From Nocardia sp. MH4 (GTDB lineage: Bacteria > Actinomycetota > Actinomycetes > Mycobacteriales > Mycobacteriaceae): DNA of 64,000 bases. Position numbers and translations under genes: made by a program. This document shows, one piece after another, positions 23,552 through 32,570 of this stretch. How positions within the stretch are numbered: the first letter of the stretch is position 1; the number at the start of each line of letters is the position of its first letter. The notes beneath the pieces are model-generated. The model saw only the letters and a program-made list of their open reading frames with translations. It searched no databases and was not told the DNA's origin. The stretch is from NCBI RefSeq assembly GCF_019266065.1, contig NZ_LPNR01000112.1, positions 62,001 through 126,000 of the forward strand. The letters run 5' to 3'.

Positions 23552-25042
23552 TCAGTCCGAGCCGGCCGCTGCCGCGGCCTTGCCCGCGCGACGGCCGTAG
23601 AAGCTGCCGTCACCGAGTGACGCACCGCTGACATAACCGTACGCGCACAGCCCTGACGTGCAACGACCCGCGGCGTAGAGCCCGGCGATCGGCTCGCCGC
23701 TGACGTGCAGCACCCGTGAGTCGAGGTCGGTGCGCAGGCCGCCCAGGGTGAATCCGGCGGTGAAACCGCGCAGATCGAAACCGGCCAGCGGGGTCGAGAT
23801 CGGGCGCACCCACTCGGGCTTCTTGCCCAGCAGTGGATCGTTGCCGTTTTCGGCGTGACGGTTGTAGGTGGCGATCGTGGTCTGCAGCGTCTGCTCCGGC
23901 AGCCCCATGTCCGCTTCGAGCTCGGCCACCGTCTCGGCGACCCACTTGGGTGGGAACCGGAAGAACGGGGTGGCCGACTCGGTCGTCAGCGCTTCCTCGA
24001 GTGAGGCCTCGTCGATGACGAGGAAGGCCTGGTTGTCGTTCTGCAGCAGGGTCGCCTGTCCGATGCGGCCCGGGTAGGTGTCCTCGGTGACGTAGCGCTG
24101 GCCGCGCCCGTTGACGAGGATGCCACGCGCCATCATCTGCGGATCGCCGAAGATGGCGACCTCGCTGGCGTCCATGTGCGCGAGCTCGGCGCCCAGCGCC
24201 TGGGCGAGCCGGATGCCGATGCCGTCGTGCTCCTCGATCGCCGCGCCGGGCCTGCCGCTCAAGCGCGGGGTGTAGCGGTCGATCATCTCGGTGTCGTAGG
24301 CGAAGCTGCCCGTCGCCAGGACGACGCCGCGCGCGGCCCGCACGGTGACCGGCTTGCCGTAGGTGGTCGCCAGGACGCCGACCACGCGATCGTCGTCGTC
24401 GACGATCAGCCGGCGGATGCGGGTGTCGTACTCGACGTCGATGTCGAGCGTGGCGACGGTGTCGGCCAGCGGCTTCATCAGCATGTAGCCGCCGCTGCGC
24501 TCACCGATCTTCTTGCCCGCCAGCTCGGGAACGTGACCGCGCGGCGCGGGCTCGGCGATGTCGAGGAAGGGCGCGGAGTTCTCGCCGCCGGAGTACATCA
24601 GGCCCTCGTCGTGCGGCGGCTCCCAGCCGGGCTCGCCCCAGAACGACTCCTTGAACGGCACACCGCAGTCGACGAGCCAGTTGTAGTGCTCGACGCTGCC
24701 CGCGCAGTAGTCGTCGATCTTGGCCTCGTCGACGCCGGGACCGAGCGCCGCCTTGAGGAACGCGGCCATGTTCTCCGGGGTGTCGTCGAAGCCGAGCGCC
24801 CGCTGCAGCGGGGTGCCGCCGCCGAGGTAGACGAACCCGCCCGCCAGCGCCGCCGCGCCGCCCCAGCCGCCGGTCCGTTCCAGGATGAGCACCTTCGCGC
24901 CCGCTCTGGCGGCCTCGATCGCGGCGCACACACCGGCGATGCCGTATCCGGCCACCACCACGTCGGCCTCGAAATCCCAGTGCTCCACGGCGTTCGCGCG
25001 CAGCGGGCGGACGGTGTCGATCCGATGGGGCTGTTCGGTCAC
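23552..25042 (-). CDS. FAD-dependent dehydrogenase of the fumarate reductase / 3-ketosteroid dehydrogenase family
   Basis: 496 residues from a GTG with GGAGGAAG upstream. N-terminal FAD fold DVVVAGYGIAGVCAAIEAA, then a GGAAALAGGFVYLGGG flavin loop and the C-terminal FAD segment GLYAAGRCTSGLCAYGYVSGASLGDG. The overall layout matches fumarate-reductase flavoprotein-like enzymes, including KstD-type steroid dehydrogenases, which desaturate a carbonyl-conjugated C-C bond. No other steroid-degradation genes are near, so the substrate is open. It is divergent from glutathione peroxidase. Confidence 0.85.
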   Translation of the reverse strand: MTEQPHRIDTVRPLRANAVEHWDFEADVVVAGYGIAGVCAAIEAARAGAKVLILERTGGWGGAAALAGGFVYLGGGTPLQRALGFDDTPENMAAFLKAALGPGVDEAKIDDYCAGSVEHYNWLVDCGVPFKESFWGEPGWEPPHDEGLMYSGGENSAPFLDIAEPAPRGHVPELAGKKIGERSGGYMLMKPLADTVATLDIDVEYDTRIRRLIVDDDDRVVGVLATTYGKPVTVRAARGVVLATGSFAYDTEMIDRYTPRLSGRPGAAIEEHDGIGIRLAQALGAELAHMDASEVAIFGDPQMMARGILVNGRGQRYVTEDTYPGRIGQATLLQNDNQAFLVIDEASLEEALTTESATPFFRFPPKWVAETVAELEADMGLPEQTLQTTIATYNRHAENGNDPLLGKKPEWVRPISTPLAGFDLRGFTAGFTLGGLRTDLDSRVLHVSGEPIAGLYAAGRCTSGLCAYGYVSGASLGDGSFYGRRAGKAAAAAGSD

Positions 25043-25203
25043 GGGCTTCCTCCGCTGCTCGGGTACGTACCGAAATGGTGCCGCCAACCGCGCGACAAAA
25101 CAAGAACGTGTTACAAAACCTCCCGCCCAGCGGGACGCTTGCGCCCCGGTCGGGCTCCGGTACGGTGGCGATCGAACCGACGTAGACGAGATCTGGTGGT
25201 GTT

Positions 25204-25698
25204 GTGGTGAGCGCGAACATTCGAGACATTGCGGTGCAGACCCTGACCGGGACCGACACGACGCTGGGCGAGCTGGCGGGGGACCGGGCGGTGTTGCTGG
25301 TCAACGTGGCCTCCAAGTGCGGCCTGACCCCGCAGTACACCGGCCTGGTCGAGTTGCAGAAGACCTATGGTGAGCGGGGCTTCACGGTGATCGGCTTCCC
25401 CTGCAACCAGTTCATGGGGCAGGAGCCCGGCACCGCCGAGGAGATCCAGGAGTTCTGCTCGGTCACCTACGGCGTCGACTTCCCGCTGCTGGCCAAGGCC
25501 GACGTCAACGGCGAGGACCGGCACCCGCTCTACACCGCCCTGGTCGAGACCCCCGCCGCCGACGGCAGCGCGGGCGATATCCAGTGGAACTTCGAGAAGT
25601 TCCTGATCGGTCGCGACGGCACGGTGGCGGGTCGCTTCCGCCCGACCGTCACCCCGGACGCCGGCGAGGTCGTCGCCGCGATCGAAGCGCAGCTCTGA
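25204..25698 (+). CDS. Glutathione peroxidase family (thiol peroxidase)
   Basis: 164 residues; GTG 25204 or 25207. Peroxidatic cysteine in NVASKCGLTPQY (C39), then GFPCNQFMGQEPG carrying the resolving-type cysteine region, and the catalytic Trp/Asn context WNFEKFLIG. Cys replaces selenocysteine, as in bacterial enzymes, which usually draw electrons from thioredoxin or mycothiol systems. It reduces lipid and hydrogen peroxides in the cytoplasm. Its promoter would lie in the 161-base divergent gap with the flavoprotein. Confidence 0.93.
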   Translation: MVSANIRDIAVQTLTGTDTTLGELAGDRAVLLVNVASKCGLTPQYTGLVELQKTYGERGFTVIGFPCNQFMGQEPGTAEEIQEFCSVTYGVDFPLLAKADVNGEDRHPLYTALVETPAADGSAGDIQWNFEKFLIGRDGTVAGRFRPTVTPDAGEVVAAIEAQL

Positions 25699-26237
25699 TC
25701 GCGGGCTCGGCAGCATCGCTGTCGAGCCGCTGCGCAGACAGCGGGCAGGCTGTCGGTGCACCAGTAGTGCCGCGGGTCAGCGTCGCGCGCACCAGCCCGC
25801 ACGCGTCCTGGACGGCCGCACCGATGTCTGCGTCCTCGCGCGACAGCGGGGCCGGCCAACCCGGCGCCGCCGCCCCGAGGCCGAGCGGGGTCGATGCCCG
25901 CATGCCATCGCTGCGGGATCCGCTCAGTGCAGTCCGGCGGCCGCGAACGTGATGCCCCTCGGCAGGCAGTGCGTGCCGGCATGCACTGCACTGTCACCCG
26001 CAGATGAATCGCGATCGCGAACAACCGGCCACCAGAACTCGCCATGATCGGCAGCAGCGTGGCGGCGGTGAACAACAGGCCTGGCGTCGCCTGCACACGC
26101 GGTGAGAGCAGCGGCTCCCCGTCGCACGCGGCCAGCCGTCCGTCGACCCGGGTATCGCCGCTGCCCGGCTGATGTCACACTGCGCGACCGCATGTCGTCA
26201 TCTCGTCGACAGGTTCACCGGCGAAGGAGAAACACCC
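25699..26237. other. 539 bases without a convincing gene
   Basis: Several overlapping reading frames cross it on both strands, but none has a ribosome-binding site, steady codon bias or family resemblance. Minus-strand frames give short protein-like patches that change frame, consistent with an old decayed gene. The last 15 bases carry the ribosome-binding site of the next gene. A weak stem (GGCTCG / CGAGCC) sits just after the peroxidase stop. Confidence 0.45.
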
Positions 26238-26978
26238 ATGCGGATCGCAGTGATCGGCGCGAGCGGACGGATCGGCCGTGAGGTCGTCGACGTGCTGAAC
26301 AACCAGGGGGAGGAGGTCGTCGAGATCACCCGCTCGGCCGGGATCGACGTGGTGACCGGGCACGGGCTGGCCGAGGCGCTGGCCGGAGCCGATCTGGTCG
26401 TCGACGCGATCAACGCCGAGACCACCGACACCGCCGCGGTTACCGCCTTCTTCGACACGGTCGCGCGCACCGTCGGCAGGGCCGCGGCGGCAGCGGGGGT
26501 GCGGCGGATCGCGGTGGTCTCGATCATCGGCATCGACGACTTCACCGCCGGACACTACGCGGGAAAACTGGCCCAGGAGCGCGCCTACCAGGCGGGCCCG
26601 GTCCCGGTGCGCATCCTGCGCGCCGCCCAGTTCCACGAGTTCACCGAGATGATGCTCGACTGGACCACCGTCGGTGATCGCGCCGAGGTGCCCGAGTACC
26701 GGGCGCGTCTGGTCGCCGCGCGCACGGTCGCCGAGCATCTGGCCGACCTCGTCCGTGCCGATGGCCCGATGATGGTCGAGATCGCCGGGCCCGAGGAATG
26801 GCGCCTGGCCGACGCCGTCGCCCGGGTCGCGGCCCGCCGCGGCGCACCGGCGCAGGTTGTCGAAGTGCGGAACACCGCCGACCCGGACCGCCGGTTGCAG
26901 GCCGAGGGGGCCCTGTTGCCCGGACCCACGGCGATCATCGCGGGCCCGACGTTCGCGGAGTGGCTCGACCGGCGGTGA
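26238..26978 (+). CDS. NmrA-like atypical short-chain dehydrogenase
   Basis: 246 residues, ATG with AAGGAG eight bases upstream. Dinucleotide motif VIGASGRIGREVV at the very N-terminus; no YxxxK catalytic pair. VRILRAAQFHEF in the middle is typical of NmrA/YwnB-like SDRs, which bind NAD(P) and reduce small molecules or sense redox state. It resembles in plan the 12250-12906 protein but the sequences are clearly different. A monocistronic unit. Confidence 0.85.
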   Translation: MRIAVIGASGRIGREVVDVLNNQGEEVVEITRSAGIDVVTGHGLAEALAGADLVVDAINAETTDTAAVTAFFDTVARTVGRAAAAAGVRRIAVVSIIGIDDFTAGHYAGKLAQERAYQAGPVPVRILRAAQFHEFTEMMLDWTTVGDRAEVPEYRARLVAARTVAEHLADLVRADGPMMVEIAGPEEWRLADAVARVAARRGAPAQVVEVRNTADPDRRLQAEGALLPGPTAIIAGPTFAEWLDRR

Positions 26979-27066
26979 CACCGGCCTCGGGATAGCTTCC
27001 GTGCCAACGGAACCGATGCTCTAGGCTGAATTCGTACAGTCGGTCCGATGCCCACGGAGGCGCCCG

Positions 27067-27897
27067 ATGTCGCACTCTCCTGCCGCCTACCCCAGCGCCG
27101 TTCCGGTCGGGGTGGACACGACCCGCGCGAGCATCGCGCGGGTCTACGATGCCGCGCTCAACGGCAAGGACAACTACGAGGTGGACCGGGCGGTGCTCGA
27201 GCAGGTCCGCACCGTCGCGCCGCAGGTCAACGATTTGGCGTGGGCCAACCGCGATTTCCTGATCCGCGCGTGCCGATTCCTGGCCAAGGCCGGGATCGAT
27301 CAGTTCCTCGATCTCGGCTCCGGCCTGCCTACCGCGGAGAACACCCACCAGGTGGTCCAGCGCGTCGACCCGCAGTCGCGGGTGGTCTATGTCGACAACG
27401 ACCCGTCGGTCCTCGTGCACGCCCAGGCGCTGCTGGCCAGCAACAGCCGCACCCGCATCGCCGAGGCCGACATCTTCCGTCCGCTCGAGGTGCTCGGCAA
27501 CGAGACGGTTCGCGGCACGCTCGACTTCACCCGGCCGCTGGCGCTGTTCCACATCGGCACCCTGCACCACTACCTCGGTGAGGACGGGCCCGCGCTGATG
27601 CAGACCTATATCGACGCCCTGCCCTCGGGATCGTTCGTCGCGATCGCCCACTTCCACGACCCGCAGACACCGGAATACAGCGAGCTGGCCCGCAAGATGG
27701 AAGAGAAGTTCATCCACAGCCCGATGGGCAGTGGCCGCTTCCGGACCAGGGACGAGATCCATGCCATGTTCGGCGACCTGGAGATGGTCGAGCCCGGCCT
27801 CGTCCGGTGCGACGACTGGTGGCCCGACGGTCCCCACCTCACCCCGCTCAACGCGGTCCGCCATTGCATCGTCGGTGGTATCGGCCGCAAACGGTAG
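27067..27897 (+). CDS. DUF574-family SAM-dependent methyltransferase
   Basis: 276 residues. The family signature is visible along the whole chain: ARVYDAALNGKDNYEVDRAV near the N-terminus, NRDFLIRACRFL, SAM-binding FLDLGSGLPTAENTH, VVYVDNDPSVLVHAQALL and the late FRTRDEI..FGDLEMVEPGLV segment. This family (also called Methyltransf_19) is very abundant in Nocardia and Streptomyces and has mostly unknown substrates. It lies 26 bases upstream of a class II amidotransferase on the same strand, so both may be one unit. Cytoplasmic. Confidence 0.92.
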   Translation: MSHSPAAYPSAVPVGVDTTRASIARVYDAALNGKDNYEVDRAVLEQVRTVAPQVNDLAWANRDFLIRACRFLAKAGIDQFLDLGSGLPTAENTHQVVQRVDPQSRVVYVDNDPSVLVHAQALLASNSRTRIAEADIFRPLEVLGNETVRGTLDFTRPLALFHIGTLHHYLGEDGPALMQTYIDALPSGSFVAIAHFHDPQTPEYSELARKMEEKFIHSPMGSGRFRTRDEIHAMFGDLEMVEPGLVRCDDWWPDGPHLTPLNAVRHCIVGGIGRKR

Positions 27898-27923
27898 GCC
27901 GACATTTCTGCTTGAATGGAAGT

Positions 27924-28757
27924 ATGTGCCGGTGGATGGCGTACTCGGGTGAGCCGATCCTCGCCGAGGATCTGCTGTTCCGCCCTGAGCACTCCCTGAT
28001 CGACCAGAGCCTGCACTCGCGCCTCGGCGTGACCACCACCAACGGGGACGGCTTCGGCATCGGCTGGTACGGCCTCGGCGCCGAGCCCGCGGTGTACAAG
28101 AGCATCGAGCCCGCCTGGAACGACCGCAATCTGCGCGAGATCGCGAGTCAGGTGCGCACGCCGATGATGCTCGCGCACGTGCGGGCCTCGACCGGGACGC
28201 CGGTGCAACGCAGCAACTGCCATCCGTTCCGGCACGGCCGATGGCTGTGGGTGCACAACGGCGCCCTGCGCGGCTTCCACGAGACCCGGCGCGATCTGCT
28301 CACCGCCGTCGAACCAGCGCTCTTCGCCGACATCGAGGGGTCGACGGACAGCGAAACCCTGTTCTACCTGGCTTTGACCTTCGGTCTCGCCGACGATCCG
28401 TTCGGTGCGGTCGCCCGCGCGGTCGGTTTCGTCGAAGACGTCGGGCACGCGCACGGCATCGAGTATCCGGTGCAGATGACCGTCGCGACCACGGACGGAG
28501 AATTCCTCTGGGTTTTCCGCTATTCGAGCGAGCGAGAATCACGGTCGCTGTTCTTCTCGACCGAACTGGCCGCGTTGCGGGCACTGCACCCGGAGGTCGA
28601 GATCCTGCGCGAACTCGGCTCCGAGACGCGATTCGTGGTCTCGGAGCCGCTGCGCGACCTGTCGGGGGCGTGGAACGAAGTGCCGGAATCCTCGGCGGGG
28701 GTGGTGGGTGCCGGCGCCGATTCGATCCGGTCCTTCGAGCCGATCGCACCCGGCTGA
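27924..28757 (+). CDS. Class II glutamine amidotransferase (EgtC/YafJ-like)
   Basis: 277 residues. The N-terminal nucleophile Cys2 is in MCRWMAYSG; further Ntn-hydrolase signatures are GDGFGIGWYG, MLAHVRASTGTPVQRSNCHPF and WVHNGALRGF. It should release ammonia, or hydrolyse an amide such as a gamma-glutamyl bond, as EgtC does. No other ergothioneine genes are adjacent; the upstream methyltransferase is not EgtD. Stop convergent with the amphi-Trp gene three bases later. Confidence 0.88.
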   Translation: MCRWMAYSGEPILAEDLLFRPEHSLIDQSLHSRLGVTTTNGDGFGIGWYGLGAEPAVYKSIEPAWNDRNLREIASQVRTPMMLAHVRASTGTPVQRSNCHPFRHGRWLWVHNGALRGFHETRRDLLTAVEPALFADIEGSTDSETLFYLALTFGLADDPFGAVARAVGFVEDVGHAHGIEYPVQMTVATTDGEFLWVFRYSSERESRSLFFSTELAALRALHPEVEILRELGSETRFVVSEPLRDLSGAWNEVPESSAGVVGAGADSIRSFEPIAPG

Positions 28758-28760
28758 GGA

Positions 28761-29084
28761 TCAGCCGGCGGGATGCTTCCGGGCACGCGTGCGGCGCGGC
28801 GTCTTGGCCGGCGCGGCCGCTCTGGACGGTGGCGGTGCGGCAGGCGCCGATTCGACCGGCTCGTCACGCCATTTGATTTCGATTTCGATTTCGGTCTCGG
28901 TACCGTCGACCTCGATTTCGAATTCCCAACTGACCCGGTCGGCGACTTCGACCTCGATGGAATCGCCGTCCGAACCGAATTCCACCTCCGATTCGCCCGC
29001 CAGAGCCTTGCCAATCGCGATCAGGCGCTCGGACGCCTCTTTACGAGAGAGTTCGGACTTTCTCTTGATCTCCAACTTCGGCAT
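28761..29084 (-). CDS. Amphi-Trp domain protein
   Basis: 107 residues. N-terminal two-thirds is the amphi-Trp domain: RKSELSRKEASERLIAIG, then VSWEFEIEVD and EIEIEIKW, alternating acidic/hydrophobic strands ending in the conserved Trp. The C-terminal third is a Pro/Ala/Arg-rich basic tail, likely disordered. The domain is small and of unknown role. The strand DNA itself is visibly repetitive (tcgatttcgatttc), giving an AT-rich patch inside the gene. Confidence 0.85.
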   Translation of the reverse strand: MPKLEIKRKSELSRKEASERLIAIGKALAGESEVEFGSDGDSIEVEVADRVSWEFEIEVDGTETEIEIEIKWRDEPVESAPAAPPPSRAAAPAKTPRRTRARKHPAG

Positions 29085-29120
29085 GTCGACTCCAGATGTC
29101 GGGTCTCGTGAATTGGATAA

Positions 29121-30062
29121 CTACACCGTAGCCGACAGGTGGGTGAGGTCCTCGGAGATCTGCCAGAGGCGTGCGGCGTCGTCCGCGCTGCGCAGCCGGG
29201 AGTAGACGGCCTGCTCGGCGGGTGCGCCGGACAGGTGCCCGAGACCACTCGGACCGTACAGTCGGGCGCCGCGGGCGTCGGGCGAGGTGGCGGCCAGCAG
29301 CGCGGGCAGCAGCGCTGTCTCGACCGTCCCGACGAGGATGCCGCGCCGCGACAGCGCGTGAATGAGGCGCCTGCCGAGCGTGTCTCGTGTTCGGCCGAGT
29401 TCGGGCCGCGCCGCCAGGAGACTGGTGGGTGCGACCCCGGGGTGGGCGAGATTGCTGGTGATGCCCCAGCCCGCCGCCCGGCTGCGCCGATCCAGTTCGA
29501 GCCCGAACAGGCCGAGAGCGATCTTCGACTGGCTGTACGCGCGTTGGCCGTCGTAGGACCGTTCCCAGTTCAGGTCGTCCCAGTGCATGGCGTGCCGATT
29601 CGCGGCGATGCTGATCTGCGAGGTCACCCGCGCCCGCCCGGCGCGCAGCAGCGGCAGCAGCTGGGCGACGAGCGCGAAGTGCCCCAGATGGTTGGTGCCG
29701 AACTGCAACTCGAACCCGTCGGCGGTGGTCTGCCGCTGTGGCGGGGTCATCACGCCGGCGTTGTTGACGAGCAGGTGGATCGGCCGGTTCTCCTCGCGCA
29801 AGGCCGCACCGAGTGCGGCGACCGAGTCCAGCGACGACAGATCCAGCTCGCGCACCGACAGCACCGCCCGAGGGTGCTGGTGCCTGATCTTCGCGACCGC
29901 CGCCTCGCCCTTGCGCCGGTTGCGCACGGGCAGGACGACCTCCGCGCCGGCGGCGGCCAGCCGGGTCGCCAGGCCCAGCCCGACGCCGTCACTGGCGCCG
30001 GTGACGACGGCGAGTTTCCCGGTGAGGTCGGCCACGATGAGGTCCGGCCGTGTGTGTGCCAT
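29121..30062 (-). CDS. Classical short-chain dehydrogenase/reductase (retinol-dehydrogenase-like)
   Basis: 313 residues, ATG with CCAGGAGC upstream. Cofactor motif VVTGASDGVGLGLA, NNAG motif LLVNNAGVM, FGTNHLGHFAL and catalytic YSQSK are all intact. Length and sequence match NAD(P)-dependent SDRs of the RDH/WWOX type acting on alcohols or carbonyls. It is divergent from an MmyB-like HTH regulator (146-base gap); that regulator class commonly sits beside an SDR gene it controls. Confidence 0.9.
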   Translation of the reverse strand: MAHTRPDLIVADLTGKLAVVTGASDGVGLGLATRLAAAGAEVVLPVRNRRKGEAAVAKIRHQHPRAVLSVRELDLSSLDSVAALGAALREENRPIHLLVNNAGVMTPPQRQTTADGFELQFGTNHLGHFALVAQLLPLLRAGRARVTSQISIAANRHAMHWDDLNWERSYDGQRAYSQSKIALGLFGLELDRRSRAAGWGITSNLAHPGVAPTSLLAARPELGRTRDTLGRRLIHALSRRGILVGTVETALLPALLAATSPDARGARLYGPSGLGHLSGAPAEQAVYSRLRSADDAARLWQISEDLTHLSATV

Positions 30063-30208
30063 GCGTTGCTCCTGGGTCGCTGGACGGGGGACGTGGTTTC
30101 AGGCTGCGCCCCGGACGCGCGGATATCCACGGTCTGTCGATCCCAGGCAACCCCGCGCCGCCGAGGGCAGACTGGGGACAGAACCGTGACCCAGGGAGGA
30201 TGCAGCCG

Positions 30209-31060
30209 ATGATCGACCGAGCGGGGCTCGCCGAATTCCTGCGACGCCGCCGAGAAGCACTGCAACCCGAAGACGTCGGGCTCCCGCGCGGGGAACGCCG
30301 CCGAACGGCCGGACTGCGTCGCGAAGAGGTCGCCACGCTGTGTCACCTCTCCGCCGACTACTACAGCCGGCTCGAACGCGAGCGGGGCCCGCACCCGTCC
30401 GAGCAGATGATCGCCTCGATCGCGCAGGGGCTGCACCTGACGCTCGACGAACGCGACCACCTGTTCCGCCTGGCCGGACACAACCCACCAGCGCGTGGCT
30501 CGACCAGCGAGCACGTCAGCCCGGGCCTGCTGCGCATCTTCGATCGCCTGACCGATACCCCAGCCGAGATCGTCACCGAACTCGGCGAGACCTTGCGCCA
30601 GACCCCACTGGGTGTCGCCCTCACCGGCGACACCACCCGCTACACCGGCCCGGCCCGCTCCCTCGGCTATCGGTGGTTCACCGACCCTGCCACCCGGGCG
30701 ATGTACCACCCCGACGACCACGCTCTGCACTCGCGCGTGTTCGCCTCGGGATTGCGCGCGATGGTCACGCTGCGCGGCCCCGATTCACGCGCGGCGCACC
30801 TGCTGGAGCTGCTGCTCGACCGCAGCGAAGAATTCCGCACCCGCTGGAAAGAGCACGAAATCGGCGTCCACTACACCGGCGTGAAACGCTATGTGCACCC
30901 CGAGGTCGGTGCTTTGGACCTGACCTGTCAGACACTTCTCGACCCCGACCAATCGCATCTCCTGCTGGTCTACACCGCCGTCCCCGGCAGCGAGAGCTAC
31001 GACAAACTCCAGCTCCTGTCCGTCATCGGAGCACTCCCACCGGCATCTCCGACCGCGTGA
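30209..31060 (+). CDS. HTH regulator with MmyB-like ligand-binding domain
   Basis: 283 residues from ATG 30209, nine bases after GGGAGG; ATG 30200 overlaps that site and is less likely. N-terminal XRE HTH with LAEFLRRRREAL and RRTAGLRREEVATLCHLS followed by YYSRLERERGP. The rest is the MmyB-like domain (LDRTD-like LFDRLTDTPAEI region, then RAMYHPDDHALHSR and YTGVKRYVHPEVGALDLTCQ), which binds fatty-acid-like ligands in related proteins. A likely local repressor of the divergent SDR and of the genes carrying the CCTGGGAACGA motif. Confidence 0.92.
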   Translation: MIDRAGLAEFLRRRREALQPEDVGLPRGERRRTAGLRREEVATLCHLSADYYSRLERERGPHPSEQMIASIAQGLHLTLDERDHLFRLAGHNPPARGSTSEHVSPGLLRIFDRLTDTPAEIVTELGETLRQTPLGVALTGDTTRYTGPARSLGYRWFTDPATRAMYHPDDHALHSRVFASGLRAMVTLRGPDSRAAHLLELLLDRSEEFRTRWKEHEIGVHYTGVKRYVHPEVGALDLTCQTLLDPDQSHLLLVYTAVPGSESYDKLQLLSVIGALPPASPTA

Positions 31061-31092
31061 ATCAACGGCGCGCCCGTCGGGTTCGCACCCCG

Positions 31093-31114
31093 TCCTGGGA
31101 ACGAATTCTCCCCT
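31093..31114. promoter_or_regulatory. Candidate operator upstream of the flavin monooxygenase
   Basis: Contains TCCTGGGAACGA followed by an imperfect mirrored half (TTCTCCCCTG). The same 12-mer occurs upstream of the broken hydrolase at 35226-35237. It lies about 90-110 bases before the monooxygenase start. Confidence 0.45.
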
Positions 31115-31190
31115 GCACCAGTGCGCATTCCGCTGCCACCATCGACTCGGACAGCACCACGGCCCAACGCTGTGAGCGTCCGTCGAGTCG

Positions 31191-32301
31191 ATGAAGGAGA
31201 CCGTCATTTCTACGAATTCTGCCGAGCGGGTGTCGCGTCATACGCAGACGGTGATCGTCGGTGGCTCGCTGGGTGGTTTGACCGCCGCGCTCTCGTTGGC
31301 CGCTCGTGGCACAGCGGTCACCGTCCTCGAGCGGACGACGGGGCGTACCCAACGCGGCGTCGCGATTCTGGTGTCGGTGCAAGTCTGCGCCGGGCTCTCG
31401 GACCGCAGGCACGCGAGATCGTCGGCAAGGCGCTCGGTCCCGCCTCGATGCGCCAGGGCGTGTACCCGCATGCCTGGTGGGACGTCTACTCGGCGCTGCG
31501 CGACGCCGTCGACGCGGAGCCGCTCGTCTCGGTGATCGAGAACGCGCACGTCGTCGAGATCGGCCAGGACGCCGATGCTGCCTGGGCCCGACTCGAGGAC
31601 GGAACGGTGTGGACGTCCGAGGTGTTGCTGGGCGCCGACGGTTACCGCAGTGTGGTGCGGCGTGCCGTCGACGCGGCCCGTCCCGTGGCCGACTACGCGG
31701 GATACGTGGTGTGGCTGGGCCAATCGGAGCTGCCCGAGTCCTTCGCTGAGCGGGCCGGCGGCCCTGACTTCTTCAACGGTGCCGACGACATGCTCGCCGT
31801 GTACCCACTGATCGACCGTGACGGCGGCGTCACCCGATACGGCTGGGGCTGGTTCGATCCGCACCACACCTCGCTGTTCCGGCGAATCGGCGCGATCGAC
31901 GGCACCGAGGTCAAGCACACACCGCGCGGAGACGCGATCCCCGACGAGGTCTACGACGAGATGATCCGCACCGCGCAAGCCCGATGGCACGAGCCTTGGC
32001 GCACCGGGGTCGTCGAGGCCTTTCGCTCCCGGGATGTGGTGGCCACACCGATCACCGAATACTTGCCGCACCGCGTGGTCGACGGCCGAATCGGCCTGCT
32101 CGGCGACGCCGCGCACGCGCAGACACCGATGACCGGGGCGGGATTCGAAGAAGCGGTGACCGACGCGGTCGCGCTGGCCGAGGCGCTCGACGACATGCCC
32201 GCCGACAAGGGCCTCGCGCGCTACGAATCGGCCAGACTGACCGGAATGCGTGCCAGGGTATCGGCGGCCAGTCCTTCAGCCGCTCCTTCACGTGCGCCTG
32301 A
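31191..32301 (+). pseudogene. FAD-dependent monooxygenase, frameshifted
   Basis: Pieces of one PF01494-type flavin monooxygenase are spread over three frames. Frame 1 holds the FAD motif TVIVGGSLGGLTAALSLA and ends in RGVAILV; at about 31375-31385 the homology passes to another frame at GASLRRALGPQ, as expected from loss of one base. The second frame continues through YRSVVRRAVD, the DG-type GLLGDAAHAQTPMTGAGFEEAV motif and ARYESARLTG, then near 32258 appears to pass to a third frame giving GGQSFSRSFTCA and a stop. AAGGAG at 31194-31199 is correctly spaced for a start at 31206, where the codon is ATT and not ATG. Three lesions make function unlikely unless the sequence has errors. The original role would have been hydroxylation of an aromatic compound. 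Confidence 0.78.
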
Positions 32302-32378
32302 ACAAGTGGGGGAGCCCCAACCACTCCATATTGATACGTTAATATTCGCATTTAACTATGAAAAGCTGACCGGCGGTA

Positions 32379-32486
32379 TGCGGCGACGTCGCCTACCGCT
32401 TCGGAAGCAAGGATGGGAGGCGAAACGTGCCGGCCGCGATCAGCGACGAAGAACGTCGCGCTCGCTGGGTCGAACACACGACGTAG
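32379..32486 (+). pseudogene. Remnant of an unidentified gene (C-terminal tail)
   Basis: A 35-codon stretch ending in a TAG shows strong GC3 codon bias and a natural protein-like sequence (GDVAYRFGSKDG, then ISDEERRARWVEHTT), but there is a stop just upstream and no start. It looks like the C-terminus of a gene whose body was lost. Immediately upstream (about 32328-32366) is the most AT-rich block of the window, which may be the junction. I do not recognise the family. Confidence 0.45.
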
Positions 32487-32570
32487 TGGCACAGCTTCCG
32501 CTGACGGCCGGCGGGGGAAGGGTGCTCGTCGTGTGTGGGTCGGCTTGTCGCACGGCCGACCCGCACGCGG

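Noticed and set aside
25530..26096. 188-residue minus-strand gene after glutathione peroxidase
   Set aside because: It runs antisense into the peroxidase, and its protein-like patches change frame; at best a remnant.
27067..28757. Ergothioneine pair EgtD/EgtC
   Set aside because: The amidotransferase is EgtC-like, but the methyltransferase is the DUF574 family and not EgtD, and egtA/B/E are absent.
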